A DNA stretch of 64,000 nt from Mesorhizobium sp. WSM3862 (GTDB lineage Bacteria > Pseudomonadota > Alphaproteobacteria > Rhizobiales > Rhizobiaceae). The DNA is taken from positions 558,001 through 622,000 of the forward strand of contig NZ_NSGE01000003.1 in the NCBI RefSeq assembly GCF_002294985.1. Direction: 5' to 3'. A program made the translations under genes and the position numbers. Positions within the stretch are counted from its first letter, which is position 1. The number at the start of each line of letters is the position of its first letter. Below the pieces are notes generated by a model, which searched no databases, was not told the origin of the DNA, and was given only the letters and a program-made list of their open reading frames with translations. Shown in pieces: positions 9,601 to 17,438 of this stretch.

Positions 9601-9810
9601 CATGTCCTGGATCGAGGCGCCCGGCCAGACTGCCTGCACGACCATGACGCGGAAGGTGAAGTCCGGGTCTTCCTTCTGGCCCATGCGCATCAGGCCGAGC
9701 GCGCCGGCCAGGATGATGAGGCCGAACAGGAAGCGCGCGATGCTCGGATGCCCGATCGCCCAGCGCGAGAGATTGAAGGGACGCTTTTCAGTGCTGCTGT
9801 CCGTGGTCAT
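6661..9810 (-). CDS. RND-family efflux pump, inner-membrane permease
   Basis: A 1049-residue HAE-type RND transporter of full length. It starts MTTDSSTEKRPFNLSRWAIG and has the first membrane helix at about residues 25-40. A large periplasmic loop follows, then a second helical block. The proton-relay pair is present in GLLVDDAMIVVEM (two adjacent Asp, as in AcrB TM4). The TM10 segment reads GIIMRNSIILVD, so the position of the AcrB relay Lys appears to be Arg, a conservative change. ATG 9810 follows the family start; an upstream in-frame extension to 9951 is low-complexity. It is the last gene of a tetR-adaptor-pump unit. No outer-membrane channel is encoded nearby, so it presumably borrows a TolC-like partner. 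Substrates cannot be read from sequence. Confidence 0.9.
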   Translation of the reverse strand: MTTDSSTEKRPFNLSRWAIGHPSIARFLFGLIILAGALGLMRMGQKEDPDFTFRVMVVQAVWPGASIQDMEDQVVNKIERKLQETPHLDFVRSYTRAGSAIITLQVKGDTNAEEVKDAFYQVRKKVGDIANELPQGLLGPYFNDEFGDTFITLHSISGDGFTYPELKKFAVQARDMLLATPGVEKAVIIGDQPEKIYIDVSSKALAERGLTVLDLQNAVKGQNAVDPAGSVDTGLRSVRISVEGDVTKAADIRELRLRAGNQVTRLGDIATVSSGLEDPYERKYRFNGHESVQVGVVMAKGFNVRDVGKDVEATYKRFEEGLPYGVAVDQISDQPEVVKDAVNEFMEALGEALLIVLVVSFLSIGWRSGLVIAIAIPLVLAATFAIMYEIGIDLQRISLGALIIALGLLVDDAMIVVEMMERKLEEGLVKIEAASFAYSSTAFPMLTGTLITTAGFIPVGFAASTAGEYVRTLFYVVGIALVVSWFVAVYFTPWLGYMILKQRKHAGTHHDVFDTGFYRRLRATVTWAVRHRIIVLAMTLVTFGTSLWAFQFIPQNFFPQSSRPEILVDLWLPEGTSIKEVENQAKALEAKMMDDQDKRFIATYIGEGAPRFFLPLDQQLRNPNFAQLLVMAKDEPARERLIVKMRGILAKDFPSIRAKVDRLFLGPPTGWPVQMRIIGPDRQEVRRIADEVKARFEANPLLGAVHDDWLEPVPAMKLVIDQDRARALGVTSQRIRQMLQATMSGAPLDDFRDGEETVSIVAREPEATRHLLSSVDSVYIPTDFGGSVPLSQVAKVVPVMEQGIEWRRDRLPTISVRATLPDGVQSNDVVTKMYNDMKDLRAGLAPGYKIEVQGGAEDSAESQASIAAKAPIMLAVIVILLMVQLQHFGKSMLVLATGPLGIIGAAAALLISGAPFGFVAILGVIALLGIIMRNSIILVDQIDQDITAGMDRSEAIVGAAVRRFRPIMLTALTAVLALIPISRAVFWGPLAYAMMGGILVATVLTILVLPAGYALFFGREPKTAKTGEQAQEPEQVEGIERPQLALAAE

Positions 9811-10053
9811 GGCGCAGGTCCAGTCCAATTGGCGGCAAGGCAGCATGCCTTGCGGCTCATGAGTTCTCGGTGGGCTTCCGGGCGGCGAGCACCTCAAGCG
9901 GAGAGAGACTCGCAATCGCGCTCGACGCGGCCGTGGTGCGGGGGATACCAATGCCGCGTCTCGTCGATCGGGCGATTTCGCCGCCCGGAACCCATGCCCT
10001 GCCCGGCTCGCGGCTCACGGCAGCGAGGTCGGGAAAGGCGTTCTTTCGCCTGG

Positions 10054-11220
10054 TTAGCGCAGGCTGCTGGTGGCGGCGACGTCATCCTCCGCCGAGGCGG
10101 ACTGCTGGGCGGCATCGCCGGAAGGCTTCACTTTCAGATTGTCGGTCATGAACTGTGTGCCGGCGGCCACCACCACGTCGCCCTGCTTCAGGCCTTCGGC
10201 AACGGCAACGCCATCGGCGGTGAAGTTCGCCACCTTGATCGGGCGCGGATGCACCGTGTCGGACGCGCGGTCGACCGTCCAGACGATGTGCTTGCCGTCC
10301 TTCTCAGCCATCGCGGTCAGCGGGATAGACACCAGCTGCGCCTTGCTGCCAACGATCGCCGCGACATTGGCGGTCATGCCGAGCAGCACCCGCGGATCGT
10401 TGGGCAGCGACACCCGGACCGCGAAGGTGCGCGACTGCGGGTCGGCGCTGCCGGCCACCTCGCGGACCTTGCCGTCAAGGGTCAGCGCCTCGTCGGACCA
10501 GAAGCTCGCCTTGACCTCCTTGCCCGGGCGGAAGCCGGCGATGTCCATTTCCGGCACCGCGATAAGCACTTCCTTCTCACCGTCGACGGCAACTGTCATG
10601 ACCGGCGTGCCGGCGCCGACCACCTGACCGATATCGGCCGAGATGGCGGTGACGATGCCGGCCTTGCTGGCCTTGAGATCGGTGTAATGGACCTGGTTCT
10701 GCGCCTGGGCCAGGGTCGAACGGGCGGCATCGCGCGTCGCCACGGCCTGATCATAGCTCAGAACGGCCTGATCGAGCTGCGACTTAGGCGCGAAGTTCTT
10801 GGCATAGAGCTGCTCGGCGCGCTTCCTGGCGAGATCGACGGTCTCGACCTGCCGCTCGGCGGCGTCGAGGCTCGCCTCGGCGCTCTTCACCGACAGCTCG
10901 TAGTCGGAGGGGTCGACGCGGGCAAGCACGTCGCCCTCGTTCACATGCTGGCCGATGTCGACGAGACGCTCGGTGACCTTGCCGGCGATGCGGAAGCCGA
11001 GATTCATCTCGGTGCGGGCGCGCACCGAACCGGAATAGTCGAGCTGGCGCGTGGTCTCGGCCTCGCCGATCTCGACGACCTTCACCGGCCGGATGACTTC
11101 CTGGGCTTCCGCTTTCTTCTCTTGGCTGCAGCCGGCAAGCCCGAGCGCCGCGACAACGACGCCGACGACTGGGAGGCCGGCGGCCGGCAGCCTGCGGAGG
11201 ATGGAACTGGACAAAGACAC
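10054..11220 (-). CDS. RND efflux periplasmic adaptor (membrane fusion protein), probable lipoprotein
   Basis: A 388-residue HlyD/AcrA-type adaptor. The N-terminus has a hydrophobic stretch ending in the lipobox LGLAGC (Cys about residue 31), so it is probably lipidated and anchored to the inner membrane. The barrel-sandwich half-motifs are GSVRARTEMNLGFRIAGKV and DLKASKAGIVTAISADIGQV, flanking an alpha-helical hairpin rich in Ala, Glu and Gln (about 100-160). I chose GTG 11220 because GGGAG lies 7 bases upstream; the longer frame from 11259 would put extra residues before the signal peptide. It follows tetR by 54 bp and precedes the pump by 243 bp. It links the pump to an outer-membrane channel. 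Confidence 0.88.
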   Translation of the reverse strand: MSLSSSILRRLPAAGLPVVGVVVAALGLAGCSQEKKAEAQEVIRPVKVVEIGEAETTRQLDYSGSVRARTEMNLGFRIAGKVTERLVDIGQHVNEGDVLARVDPSDYELSVKSAEASLDAAERQVETVDLARKRAEQLYAKNFAPKSQLDQAVLSYDQAVATRDAARSTLAQAQNQVHYTDLKASKAGIVTAISADIGQVVGAGTPVMTVAVDGEKEVLIAVPEMDIAGFRPGKEVKASFWSDEALTLDGKVREVAGSADPQSRTFAVRVSLPNDPRVLLGMTANVAAIVGSKAQLVSIPLTAMAEKDGKHIVWTVDRASDTVHPRPIKVANFTADGVAVAEGLKQGDVVVAAGTQFMTDNLKVKPSGDAAQQSASAEDDVAATSSLR

Positions 11221-11274
11221 CTTAGCACTCCCGAACTGGAGATAAACGTCGACCGGCACCCGGCGGGGCAGCGG

Positions 11275-11880
11275 CTATTTCAAGGCTCTGATTGCGTAGT
11301 CGATGAGGTCGTCCGGCATTGCCCGGTTGGTCTTGGCAAGGCACTGAGCGACCATCTGCGGATGGCATAGGATGACGGTGGAGGCGCCGAAACAGCGCGA
11401 GGCGATCACCGGGTCCTGCTTCCTGAACTCGCCGGCCTCTATGCCGTCGCGGATGACGTCGGCGAGCAGGTCGTGAATGCGGTCGACATGCTTGTCGATG
11501 ACGCCCCAGTCGCGCTCGAGCGCGACGATCACCATCTCATGCACCTTCTGGTCGTCGAGCATGACTTCCAGCGTCATCTTGTACTGGGCGTGAACGTAAC
11601 GGCGCAGCCGCTCCTCCGCGCTGATCGGCAGGCGCGAAATCTCGTAGGCCATCGCGTAGCTGGCGCCGAGCATGCGGCCGCAGACGGCTTGGTGGATTTC
11701 GACCTTGGAGGCGAAGAAGCGGTAGATGTTGGCCGGCGACATGCCGAGATCGCGGGCAATGTCGGCAACGTTGGTCTTGCCGTAGCCGTAATGCCGGAAC
11801 AGGCGCTCGGCACAGTCGAGAATGCGCGTCACATTCTCCTGTCTGGCGGGGTCGGCCACGATGTTGGCGGCTTCTGACAT
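11275..11880 (-). CDS. TetR-family repressor of the adjacent efflux genes
   Basis: A 201-residue TetR/AcrR regulator. The HTH is in the N-terminal 60 residues: RILDCAERLFRHYGYGKTNV, then ADIARDLGMSPANIYRFF. The C-terminal ligand-binding part ends YAIRALK. ATG 11880 gives MSEAANIVADP; a longer frame to 11934 would run through the operator-like inverted repeat at 11895-11926 and is unlikely. That repeat sits 15-46 bp upstream of the start, so autoregulation and control of the downstream adaptor and pump genes on the same strand is the simplest model. The ligand is unknown. Confidence 0.88.
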   Translation of the reverse strand: MSEAANIVADPARQENVTRILDCAERLFRHYGYGKTNVADIARDLGMSPANIYRFFASKVEIHQAVCGRMLGASYAMAYEISRLPISAEERLRRYVHAQYKMTLEVMLDDQKVHEMVIVALERDWGVIDKHVDRIHDLLADVIRDGIEAGEFRKQDPVIASRCFGASTVILCHPQMVAQCLAKTNRAMPDDLIDYAIRALK

Positions 11881-11894
11881 GGTGCTTTCGTTTG

Positions 11895-11926
11895 ACGAGT
11901 GACGGATTTCAATTTTCGTCACTCGT
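11895..11926. promoter_or_regulatory. Perfect inverted repeat, probable TetR operator
   Basis: Arms ACGAGTGACG (11895-11904) and CGTCACTCGT (11917-11926) are perfect reverse complements separated by 12 bp. The site is immediately upstream of the tetR start. Its position and symmetry suit the operator of the local TetR repressor. Footprinting data do not exist here, so the assignment is inference. Confidence 0.7.
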
Positions 11927-11975
11927 AAATCCAAAGTGGCCCGGAGTCAACGCGGAATCGATATACGCGTACAAA

Positions 11976-11995
11976 ATGGTGACAGATGGTGACAG
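11976..11995. repeat. Tandem 10-bp direct repeat
   Basis: ATGGTGACAG occurs twice head to tail (11976-11985 and 11986-11995), 50 bp upstream of the tetR operator. It may be an activator-type binding site or chance. Confidence 0.5.
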
Positions 11996-12047
11996 TTGCG
12001 AGGGTGGGCGTGGGTCACACTGACGACTAGCCATTGACGCCTGTGAC

Positions 12048-12275
12048 GTCGTCATCCACGGGCGGAGCAAGGAGCGAAGCGACGCGCGCAGACCCGAGGA
12101 TCCATTCCGTGACCTATGTCAAAGAATCCAACGGTATCAATATGTTACGCCGATATACTTCTGACGTCCACCTGCCAGCTATTCTCAACCGCTGGGACAT
12201 GGCCGCATGGTCACGGAATGGATCCTAGGGTTTCCGCGACGTCGCTTCGCGACTGCTCCACCCTAGGATGACGAA
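12048..12275. repeat. Intergenic palindromic element with ~67-bp inverted arms
   Basis: The left arm (12048-12114) and right arm (12209-12275) are imperfect reverse complements. Both contain GGATCCATTCCGTGACC (17 bases) on one reading, and both carry the GCGAAGCGACG core and a GTCATCC end. About 94 bp lie between them. The first ~20 bp of similarity to a third copy occur at 41738-41760. It lies between the tetR promoter and the 3' end of the acyl-CoA synthetase gene. Such elements are typical of Mesorhizobium intergenic DNA as I know it; a transcript would fold into a long hairpin. An open frame at 12034-12228 runs through the element and is not a credible gene. Confidence 0.7.
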
Positions 12276-12276
12276 C

Positions 12277-13917
12277 TCAGAGGCCCTTCGCCATTTCCCT
12301 CAACCTGAACTTCTGGATCTTCCCCGTAGACGTCTTCGGAATGTCGGCGAACACCACCGCCTTCGGGACCTTGAAGCGGGCGAGCAACCCACGGCAATGC
12401 TCGATGATCTCGGCCTCGGTCGCAACCTTGCCGGCCTTCAGCTCGACATAGGCGACAGGCACCTCGCCCCATTTCTCATCTGCGCGGGCAACCACTCCGC
12501 AGGATGCGACGGACTGATGCTTGTAGAGCGCGTCCTCGACCTCGATGGACGAGATGTTCTCGCCGCCCGAGATGATGATGTCCTTGGAGCGGTCCTTGAG
12601 CTGGATGTAGCCGTCCGGGTGCATGACACCGAGATCGCCGGAGTGGAACCAGCCGCCGGCAAAAGCCTCGTCGGTGGCCTTGCGGTTCTTCAGATAGCCC
12701 TTCATGACGATGTTGCCGCGGAACATGACCTCGCCGATGGTCTCGCCGTCGGCCGGCGTCTCGGCCATCGTCTCGGGGTTGATCACGGTCAACCCTTCCA
12801 GCGCGGCATAGCGCACACCCTGGCGCGCCTTCATCGCCGTCCTCGGGCCCTTCTCCAGCTCGTCCCACTCATTGTGCCATTCGTTGACGACGGCCGGCCC
12901 ATAGGTCTCGGTCAGGCCGTAGAGATGGGTGACGGCGAAGCCGGCATCGGCCATGCCGGAAAGCACCGCCTCGGGCGGCGGCGCGGCGGCCGTGTTGAAG
13001 GTGACGGTCTGGGCGAACTGGCGCTTGTCCTCGTCTTTCGCGTTGATCAGCACCGACATGACGATCGGCGCGCCGCAAAGATGGGTAACGCGATGGTCGG
13101 CGATGGCGTCATAGATCGGCTTTGCCCGTACCCAGCGGAGGCAGACATGGGTGCCGGCTTGCACGGCGAGCGTCCAGGGAAAGCACCAGCCGTTGCAGTG
13201 GAACATCGGCAGCGTCCAAAGATAAACGGCGTGCTTGGCCATGCCCGCATGGATGGTGTTGGTGTAGGCCATCAGGGCGGCGCCGCGATGGTGGTAGACG
13301 ACGCCCTTTGGATTGCCGGTCGTGCCGGAAGTATAGTTGAGCGAGATGGCGTCCCATTCGTCGTCGGGCATCGACCATGCAAAAGCCTCGTCGCCGCCGG
13401 CGACGAAGTCCTCATAGTCGAGCGAGCCGATCCGCTCGCCCTTCGGATAGGGCGCATCGGCGGCGTAGTCGGGGTCGTCATAGTCGATGACCAATGGCTT
13501 GGCCTTGGCCGATGCCAGCGCCTCCCTGACCACGCCCGAGAACTCGCGGTCGACGATCAGCACCTTGGTGTCGGCATGGTCGAGCTGAAAGGCGATGACG
13601 GCGGCATCGAGGCGGGTGTTCAGCGAATGCAGCACCGCCTTCACCATCGGCACGCCGAAATGCGCCTCCAGCATCGGCGGCGTGTTCGACAGCATCACCG
13701 TGACCGTATCCCCCTTGCCGATGCCGTGCTTCGACAGCGCCGAGGCGAGCTTCAGCGACCGCCGCCAGAAATCGCGATAAGAGATGCGCTGGCTGCCGTG
13801 GATGATGGCGACATGGTCGGGATAGGTCTTGGCCGCCCGCTCAAGGTAGGTGAGCGGCGTCAGCGGCTGGTGGTTGGCGGCGTTCCGGTCGAGATCCTGT
13901 TCGTAGGGATTGGCCAT
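12277..13917 (-). CDS. AMP-forming acyl-CoA synthetase
   Basis: A 546-residue member of the ANL superfamily that activates a carboxylic acid to its CoA thioester through an acyl-AMP. Motifs in order: YTSGTTGNPKGVVYHHRG (P-loop, about residue 180), GLTETYGP (about 330), GWFHSGDLGVMHPDGYIQLK with DRSKDIIISGGENIS (about 415-450), and the C-terminal catalytic KTSTGKIQKFRLR. The start ATG 13917 is preceded by GGGGAGGATGGG, a strong RBS. The sequence resembles the medium-chain/3-methylmercaptopropionyl-CoA ligase (DmdB) branch, but the substrate cannot be fixed by eye. It is transcribed away from the SorC regulator at 14121, with a 203-bp divergent region. Confidence 0.85.
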   Translation of the reverse strand: MANPYEQDLDRNAANHQPLTPLTYLERAAKTYPDHVAIIHGSQRISYRDFWRRSLKLASALSKHGIGKGDTVTVMLSNTPPMLEAHFGVPMVKAVLHSLNTRLDAAVIAFQLDHADTKVLIVDREFSGVVREALASAKAKPLVIDYDDPDYAADAPYPKGERIGSLDYEDFVAGGDEAFAWSMPDDEWDAISLNYTSGTTGNPKGVVYHHRGAALMAYTNTIHAGMAKHAVYLWTLPMFHCNGWCFPWTLAVQAGTHVCLRWVRAKPIYDAIADHRVTHLCGAPIVMSVLINAKDEDKRQFAQTVTFNTAAAPPPEAVLSGMADAGFAVTHLYGLTETYGPAVVNEWHNEWDELEKGPRTAMKARQGVRYAALEGLTVINPETMAETPADGETIGEVMFRGNIVMKGYLKNRKATDEAFAGGWFHSGDLGVMHPDGYIQLKDRSKDIIISGGENISSIEVEDALYKHQSVASCGVVARADEKWGEVPVAYVELKAGKVATEAEIIEHCRGLLARFKVPKAVVFADIPKTSTGKIQKFRLREMAKGL

Positions 13918-14120
13918 CCCATCCTCCCCAAAGGTCTTTTCGAGCTTTCTAACCGCAGGCCCGCGATCATGCCATCCCCCTGAACGACCGGGAAATGCTA
14001 TGACATGAGCGCTCGGTAGAATGGCTGTCCCGATCATGCCGTCGCCGGAGGACGAACAACCCAGCCGGCTGGATTTGACTTTTGTCGAGAAGCGTGACTA
14101 ATGTCAGCCGAGGAGGCGGC

Positions 14121-15086
14121 ATGGCGATCCGACCGGCAGAACAGCTCATCCACAAGGCCGCCTGGCTTTACTATGCGCATGGCCTTCGCCAGGACGAGGT
14201 GGCGAACCAGCTCAAGATTTCGCGCGCATCGGTCGCCATGTATCTTCGCAAGGCGCGGGAGACCGGCATCGTCAACATCTCGACCTCGACGCAGCTTTTC
14301 ACCGACGATGTCGTGGCGCGCAGGCTGGAGGACGCCTTCAAGCTCGACGCCGTCTGGATCGCGCCGGAAAACGCCTATGTCACCGACCCGTCGACCGACA
14401 TCGCCGTCCTGGCGGCGAGCGTCTTCCTGGAACTGGTGAAGAAGGGCGACCGCATCGGCGTAGCCTGGGGCCGCACGGTCTACACCATCGCCGACATCAT
14501 GTCCTATGCCGATCTGCAGGACGTCACCGTGGTGCAGCTCTGCGGCAATCTCGGGGCGCCCTATTCCTACCGACCCGATCAGTGCACGATGGAGATCGCG
14601 CGGCGGCTGAACGCCAAGGGTCTGAATTTTTACGCGCCGCTGGTGCTGTCCACGGAAGAATTGGCAGAGGGCCTGCGCGCCGAGCCGGTGATCCGCGACC
14701 AGCTTGCCGGCATCAGCGACTGCGATCTCGCGCTCTATTCCGTCGGCGCCGTGGACGCCGACAGCCATCTGGTCAAATGCGGCGCGCTGACGCCGGCCGA
14801 AATGGCCGCGCTCCGCAAGGAAGGCGCGGCCGGCGTCATCGCCGGACAGATCATCGATGCAAGCGGCGAGGCGCTCGACTGCAGCTACAACCGGCGGGTC
14901 ATTTCCGCCGAGCTCGCCTCGCTGCGCGCCATCGGGAAGCGGCTGATGGTGGTGCAGGAGGACAGCAAGTTCGAGCCGCTGCTGGCCGCAATCGGCGGCG
15001 GACTCTGCACCCATCTGGTGGTCGGCGCGCATATGGCGGGGCGCCTTCTCGATCACGCCGGCGCGGTCAGCAAAAAGGCCTCGTAG
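14121..15086 (+). CDS. SorC/DeoR-type sugar-binding transcriptional regulator
   Basis: A 321-residue regulator. The N-terminal HTH is HKAAWLYYAHGLRQDEVANQ followed by LKISRASVAMYLRKA (about residues 10-45). The C-terminal effector domain is of the SorC/CggR phosphosugar type: GVAWGRTVYTI near 114, VVQLCGNLGAP near 138, and GVIAGQIIDASGEALD near 240. AGGAGG (14110-14115) precedes ATG 14121. It lies 83 bp upstream of, and on the same strand as, the bifunctional aldolase/dehydrogenase gene, so it probably controls that gene and perhaps the importer and mtnKA genes with the perfect operator at 22924-22952. The effector is probably a phosphorylated ketose; this is inference. Confidence 0.85.
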   Translation: MAIRPAEQLIHKAAWLYYAHGLRQDEVANQLKISRASVAMYLRKARETGIVNISTSTQLFTDDVVARRLEDAFKLDAVWIAPENAYVTDPSTDIAVLAASVFLELVKKGDRIGVAWGRTVYTIADIMSYADLQDVTVVQLCGNLGAPYSYRPDQCTMEIARRLNAKGLNFYAPLVLSTEELAEGLRAEPVIRDQLAGISDCDLALYSVGAVDADSHLVKCGALTPAEMAALRKEGAAGVIAGQIIDASGEALDCSYNRRVISAELASLRAIGKRLMVVQEDSKFEPLLAAIGGGLCTHLVVGAHMAGRLLDHAGAVSKKAS

Positions 15087-15169
15087 GAACCACCCTCGCC
15101 GCTTCTGTCATCAAGACGTCGCGGCTTCCTGTTCATGAGCAGACAAAATACGGAATCGGACGGAACGAC

Positions 15170-17224
15170 ATGAAGAACCTTTGGAACGACGCCGACGCGG
15201 AAAAGATGGTTGCCGACTACGCGAAGATGGGCGTCCGCCGCGACCTTGCGCTGCGCGTCTATACGACCCGCCTGCTCGGCGGCGAGCCGCGGCTGGTGCT
15301 GCATGGCGGCGGCAATACCTCCTGCAAGACCAAGGCCACCGATCTGGTCGGTGACGAATGGGACGTCCTTTGCGTCAAGGGCAGCGGCTGGGACATGGCC
15401 GTCATCGAGCCGCAAGGCTTGCCGGCGGTGAAGATGGGCGCGCTGCTCAAGGCGCGCGCCCTGGACACGCTCTCCGACGAGGACATGGTGGCGCTGCAGC
15501 GTTCCAATCTCATCGACCCCGCCTCGCCGAATCCATCGGTCGAGACACTCCTGCACGCCTTTCTGCCGCTTAAATTCGTCGACCATACGCATTCGACCGC
15601 GATCCTTGCCATCGTCGACCAGGAGAACAGCAAGGCGCTGGTGAAGACGGTGTTCGGCGACAAAATCGGCTACGTGCCCTACATCAAGCCGGGCTTCGAG
15701 CTCGCCAAGGTCGCGGCGGACGTTTTTGACACCGACCCCAGCGTCGAAGGCCTGATCCTCGACAAGCACGGCATCTTCACCTTCGGCGACGATGCCAAGC
15801 AGGCCTATGACCGCATGATCCACTATGTGACCATCGCCGAGGACTATATCGCCAAGAACGGCAAGCCGCAGGCGACCAAGGCGGCGCTGCCGGCTAAGCT
15901 CGCCAAGGCGAGCGACATCGCGCCGACTCTGCGCGGCGCTGTCGCAGTGGCGCGCGGCGAAGGCCGCTTCGACCGCATGATCAGCGATTTCCGCACCTCG
16001 GATGCGATCGTCGATTTCATCAATTCGGCCAGGATCGCCGAGCTGGCCGGACGCGGCGTGTCGACGCCCGATCTTTCGATCCGCATCAAGACCGGACCGA
16101 TGGCGGTCCCGGCTCCCGACGCCGACAAGCTCGGCGACTACAAGGCCGCCGTCCGCAGCCATGTCGAGGCTTTCGCCAAGGACTACCGCGCCTATTTCGA
16201 GACCAACGACGCGCTGGATGACGTCAAGCGCACCATGCTCGACCCGATGCCGCGGCTGACATTGGTGCCGGGCCTCGGCATGTTCGGCCACGGCCGCACG
16301 CTGAAGGACGCGAAAATCGCCTCCGATATCGGGGAGATGTGGATCGAGGCGGTGCGCGGCGCGGAAGCCATCGGCAATTTCCAGCCGCTCTCCAAGGCCG
16401 ACCTCTTCCCGCTCGAATACTGGTCGCTGGAGCAGGCGAAGCTCGCCTCGAACAAGCCGAAGCCGCTGACCGGCCAGGTGGCGTTGATCACCGGCGGCGC
16501 CGGGGCGATCGGCGCCGCGACGGCGAAGCTGTTCGCCGCAAACGGTGCGCATGCGGTCATCGTCGATCTGGATCCGGCCAAGGCCGCGGAAGCGGCAAAG
16601 GCGGCGGGTAACAATTCGATCGGGGTCGGCGCCGACATCACCAGCCCGGCCGAGGTGCGCGCCGCCTTCGACAAGGCGGTCGCGGTCTATGGCGGCGTCG
16701 ACATCCTGGTCTCGAATGCAGGCGCGGCCTGGGAAGGCCGGATCGGCGAAATCGACGACGCGCTGCTGCGCAAGAGCTTCGAGCTCAACTTCTTCGCCCA
16801 CCAGTCGGCGGCGCAGAACGCGGTGCGCATCATGCTCGAACAGGGCACGGGCGGCGTGCTTCTGTTCAACACCTCCAAGCAGGCGGTCAATCCCGGGCCG
16901 AAATTCGGCGCCTACGGCCTGCCCAAGGCGGCGACGCTGTTCCTGTCGCGCCAGTATGCCCTGGACTACGGCGCCTACGGCATCCGCTCGAACGCGGTCA
17001 ACGCCGACCGCATCCGGTCCGGGCTTTTGACCGACGCCATGATTGCCAGCCGCTCGGGCGCGCGCGGTGTCTCGGAAAAGGAATACATGTCCGGCAATCT
17101 GCTCGGCCAGGAAGTGACCGCCGACGACGTGGCGCAGGCCTTCCTGCATCAGGCGCTGGCCGAACGCACCACCGCCGACGTAACGACGGTGGACGGCGGC
17201 AATATCGCCGCGGCGCTGCGCTGA
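15170..17224 (+). CDS. Bifunctional class II aldolase / short-chain dehydrogenase (RhaD-like)
   Basis: A 684-residue fusion. Residues 1 to about 430 are a class II ketose-1-phosphate aldolase: HGGGNTSCKTKATDL near 44, zinc-ligand segment VDHTHSTAIL near 137, and LDKHGIFTFGDDA near 200. From about residue 436 comes an SDR with TGGAGAIGAA, VSNAGAAW and the catalytic AYGLPKA (Tyr and Lys). Relatives are annotated rhamnulose-1-phosphate aldolase/alcohol dehydrogenase, which make DHAP and lactaldehyde and oxidise the latter. Rhamnose isomerase and rhamnulokinase genes are absent here. Methylthioribose kinase and isomerase genes lie 6 kb on. So the aldol substrate may instead be 5-methylthioribulose-1-phosphate or 5-deoxyribulose-1-phosphate. 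No strong RBS is visible; ATG 15170 matches the family start MKNLWND. Confidence 0.88.
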   Translation: MKNLWNDADAEKMVADYAKMGVRRDLALRVYTTRLLGGEPRLVLHGGGNTSCKTKATDLVGDEWDVLCVKGSGWDMAVIEPQGLPAVKMGALLKARALDTLSDEDMVALQRSNLIDPASPNPSVETLLHAFLPLKFVDHTHSTAILAIVDQENSKALVKTVFGDKIGYVPYIKPGFELAKVAADVFDTDPSVEGLILDKHGIFTFGDDAKQAYDRMIHYVTIAEDYIAKNGKPQATKAALPAKLAKASDIAPTLRGAVAVARGEGRFDRMISDFRTSDAIVDFINSARIAELAGRGVSTPDLSIRIKTGPMAVPAPDADKLGDYKAAVRSHVEAFAKDYRAYFETNDALDDVKRTMLDPMPRLTLVPGLGMFGHGRTLKDAKIASDIGEMWIEAVRGAEAIGNFQPLSKADLFPLEYWSLEQAKLASNKPKPLTGQVALITGGAGAIGAATAKLFAANGAHAVIVDLDPAKAAEAAKAAGNNSIGVGADITSPAEVRAAFDKAVAVYGGVDILVSNAGAAWEGRIGEIDDALLRKSFELNFFAHQSAAQNAVRIMLEQGTGGVLLFNTSKQAVNPGPKFGAYGLPKAATLFLSRQYALDYGAYGIRSNAVNADRIRSGLLTDAMIASRSGARGVSEKEYMSGNLLGQEVTADDVAQAFLHQALAERTTADVTTVDGGNIAAALR

Positions 17225-17243
17225 AGAAACAGGAGATCTCTCT

Positions 17244-17280
17244 GAGCGGCCCGTCGCTTTCCCAGAACGACGGGCCGCTC
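17244..17280 (+). terminator. Terminator hairpin after the aldolase/dehydrogenase gene
   Basis: GAGCGGCCCGTCG (17244-17256) and CGACGGGCCGCTC (17268-17280) form a perfect 13-bp stem with an 11-base loop, 20 bp after the stop codon. The downstream T content is low, so termination may be partial. Confidence 0.75.
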
Positions 17281-17438
17281 TCTCCGTGTCGCGACCCAGG
17301 TCAGGACTGAAGCCCATTTCACGTCTGCTGGAAAACTGCTCCAACCGGTCAAAATCCGCGCAAATCTTTTGCTTATTGCTCGAACAGCTTTAAGGGGTGC
17401 CTTGCGCCTCGATTGCGGGACACAAGGCTGGAGCCGGT

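Noticed and set aside
8944..11370. Open frame of 808 codons on the plus strand
   Set aside because: It is antisense to the RND pump and adaptor genes, shows no domain, and is explained by high third-position GC.
12034..12228. 64-codon frame starting MTPVTSSSTGGARSEATRAD
   Set aside because: It lies inside the palindromic element and the sequence is explained by the repeat arms.
12268..13983. Open frame of 571 codons on the plus strand
   Set aside because: It is antisense to the acyl-CoA synthetase, which carries all ANL motifs.
14582..15169. N-terminal extension of the aldolase/dehydrogenase reading frame
   Set aside because: The frame is open upstream but overlaps the SorC gene and has no aldolase-like residues; family homology begins at ATG 15170.
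14121..17224. Complete rhamnose operon
   Set aside because: The fusion enzyme resembles RhaD, but no rhamnose isomerase, rhamnulokinase or rhamnose mutarotase gene is in the window, and the regulator is SorC-type. I therefore did not label the gene rhaD.
15053..17344. Open frame of 763 codons on the minus strand
   Set aside because: It is antisense to the aldolase/dehydrogenase fusion with no recognisable domain.
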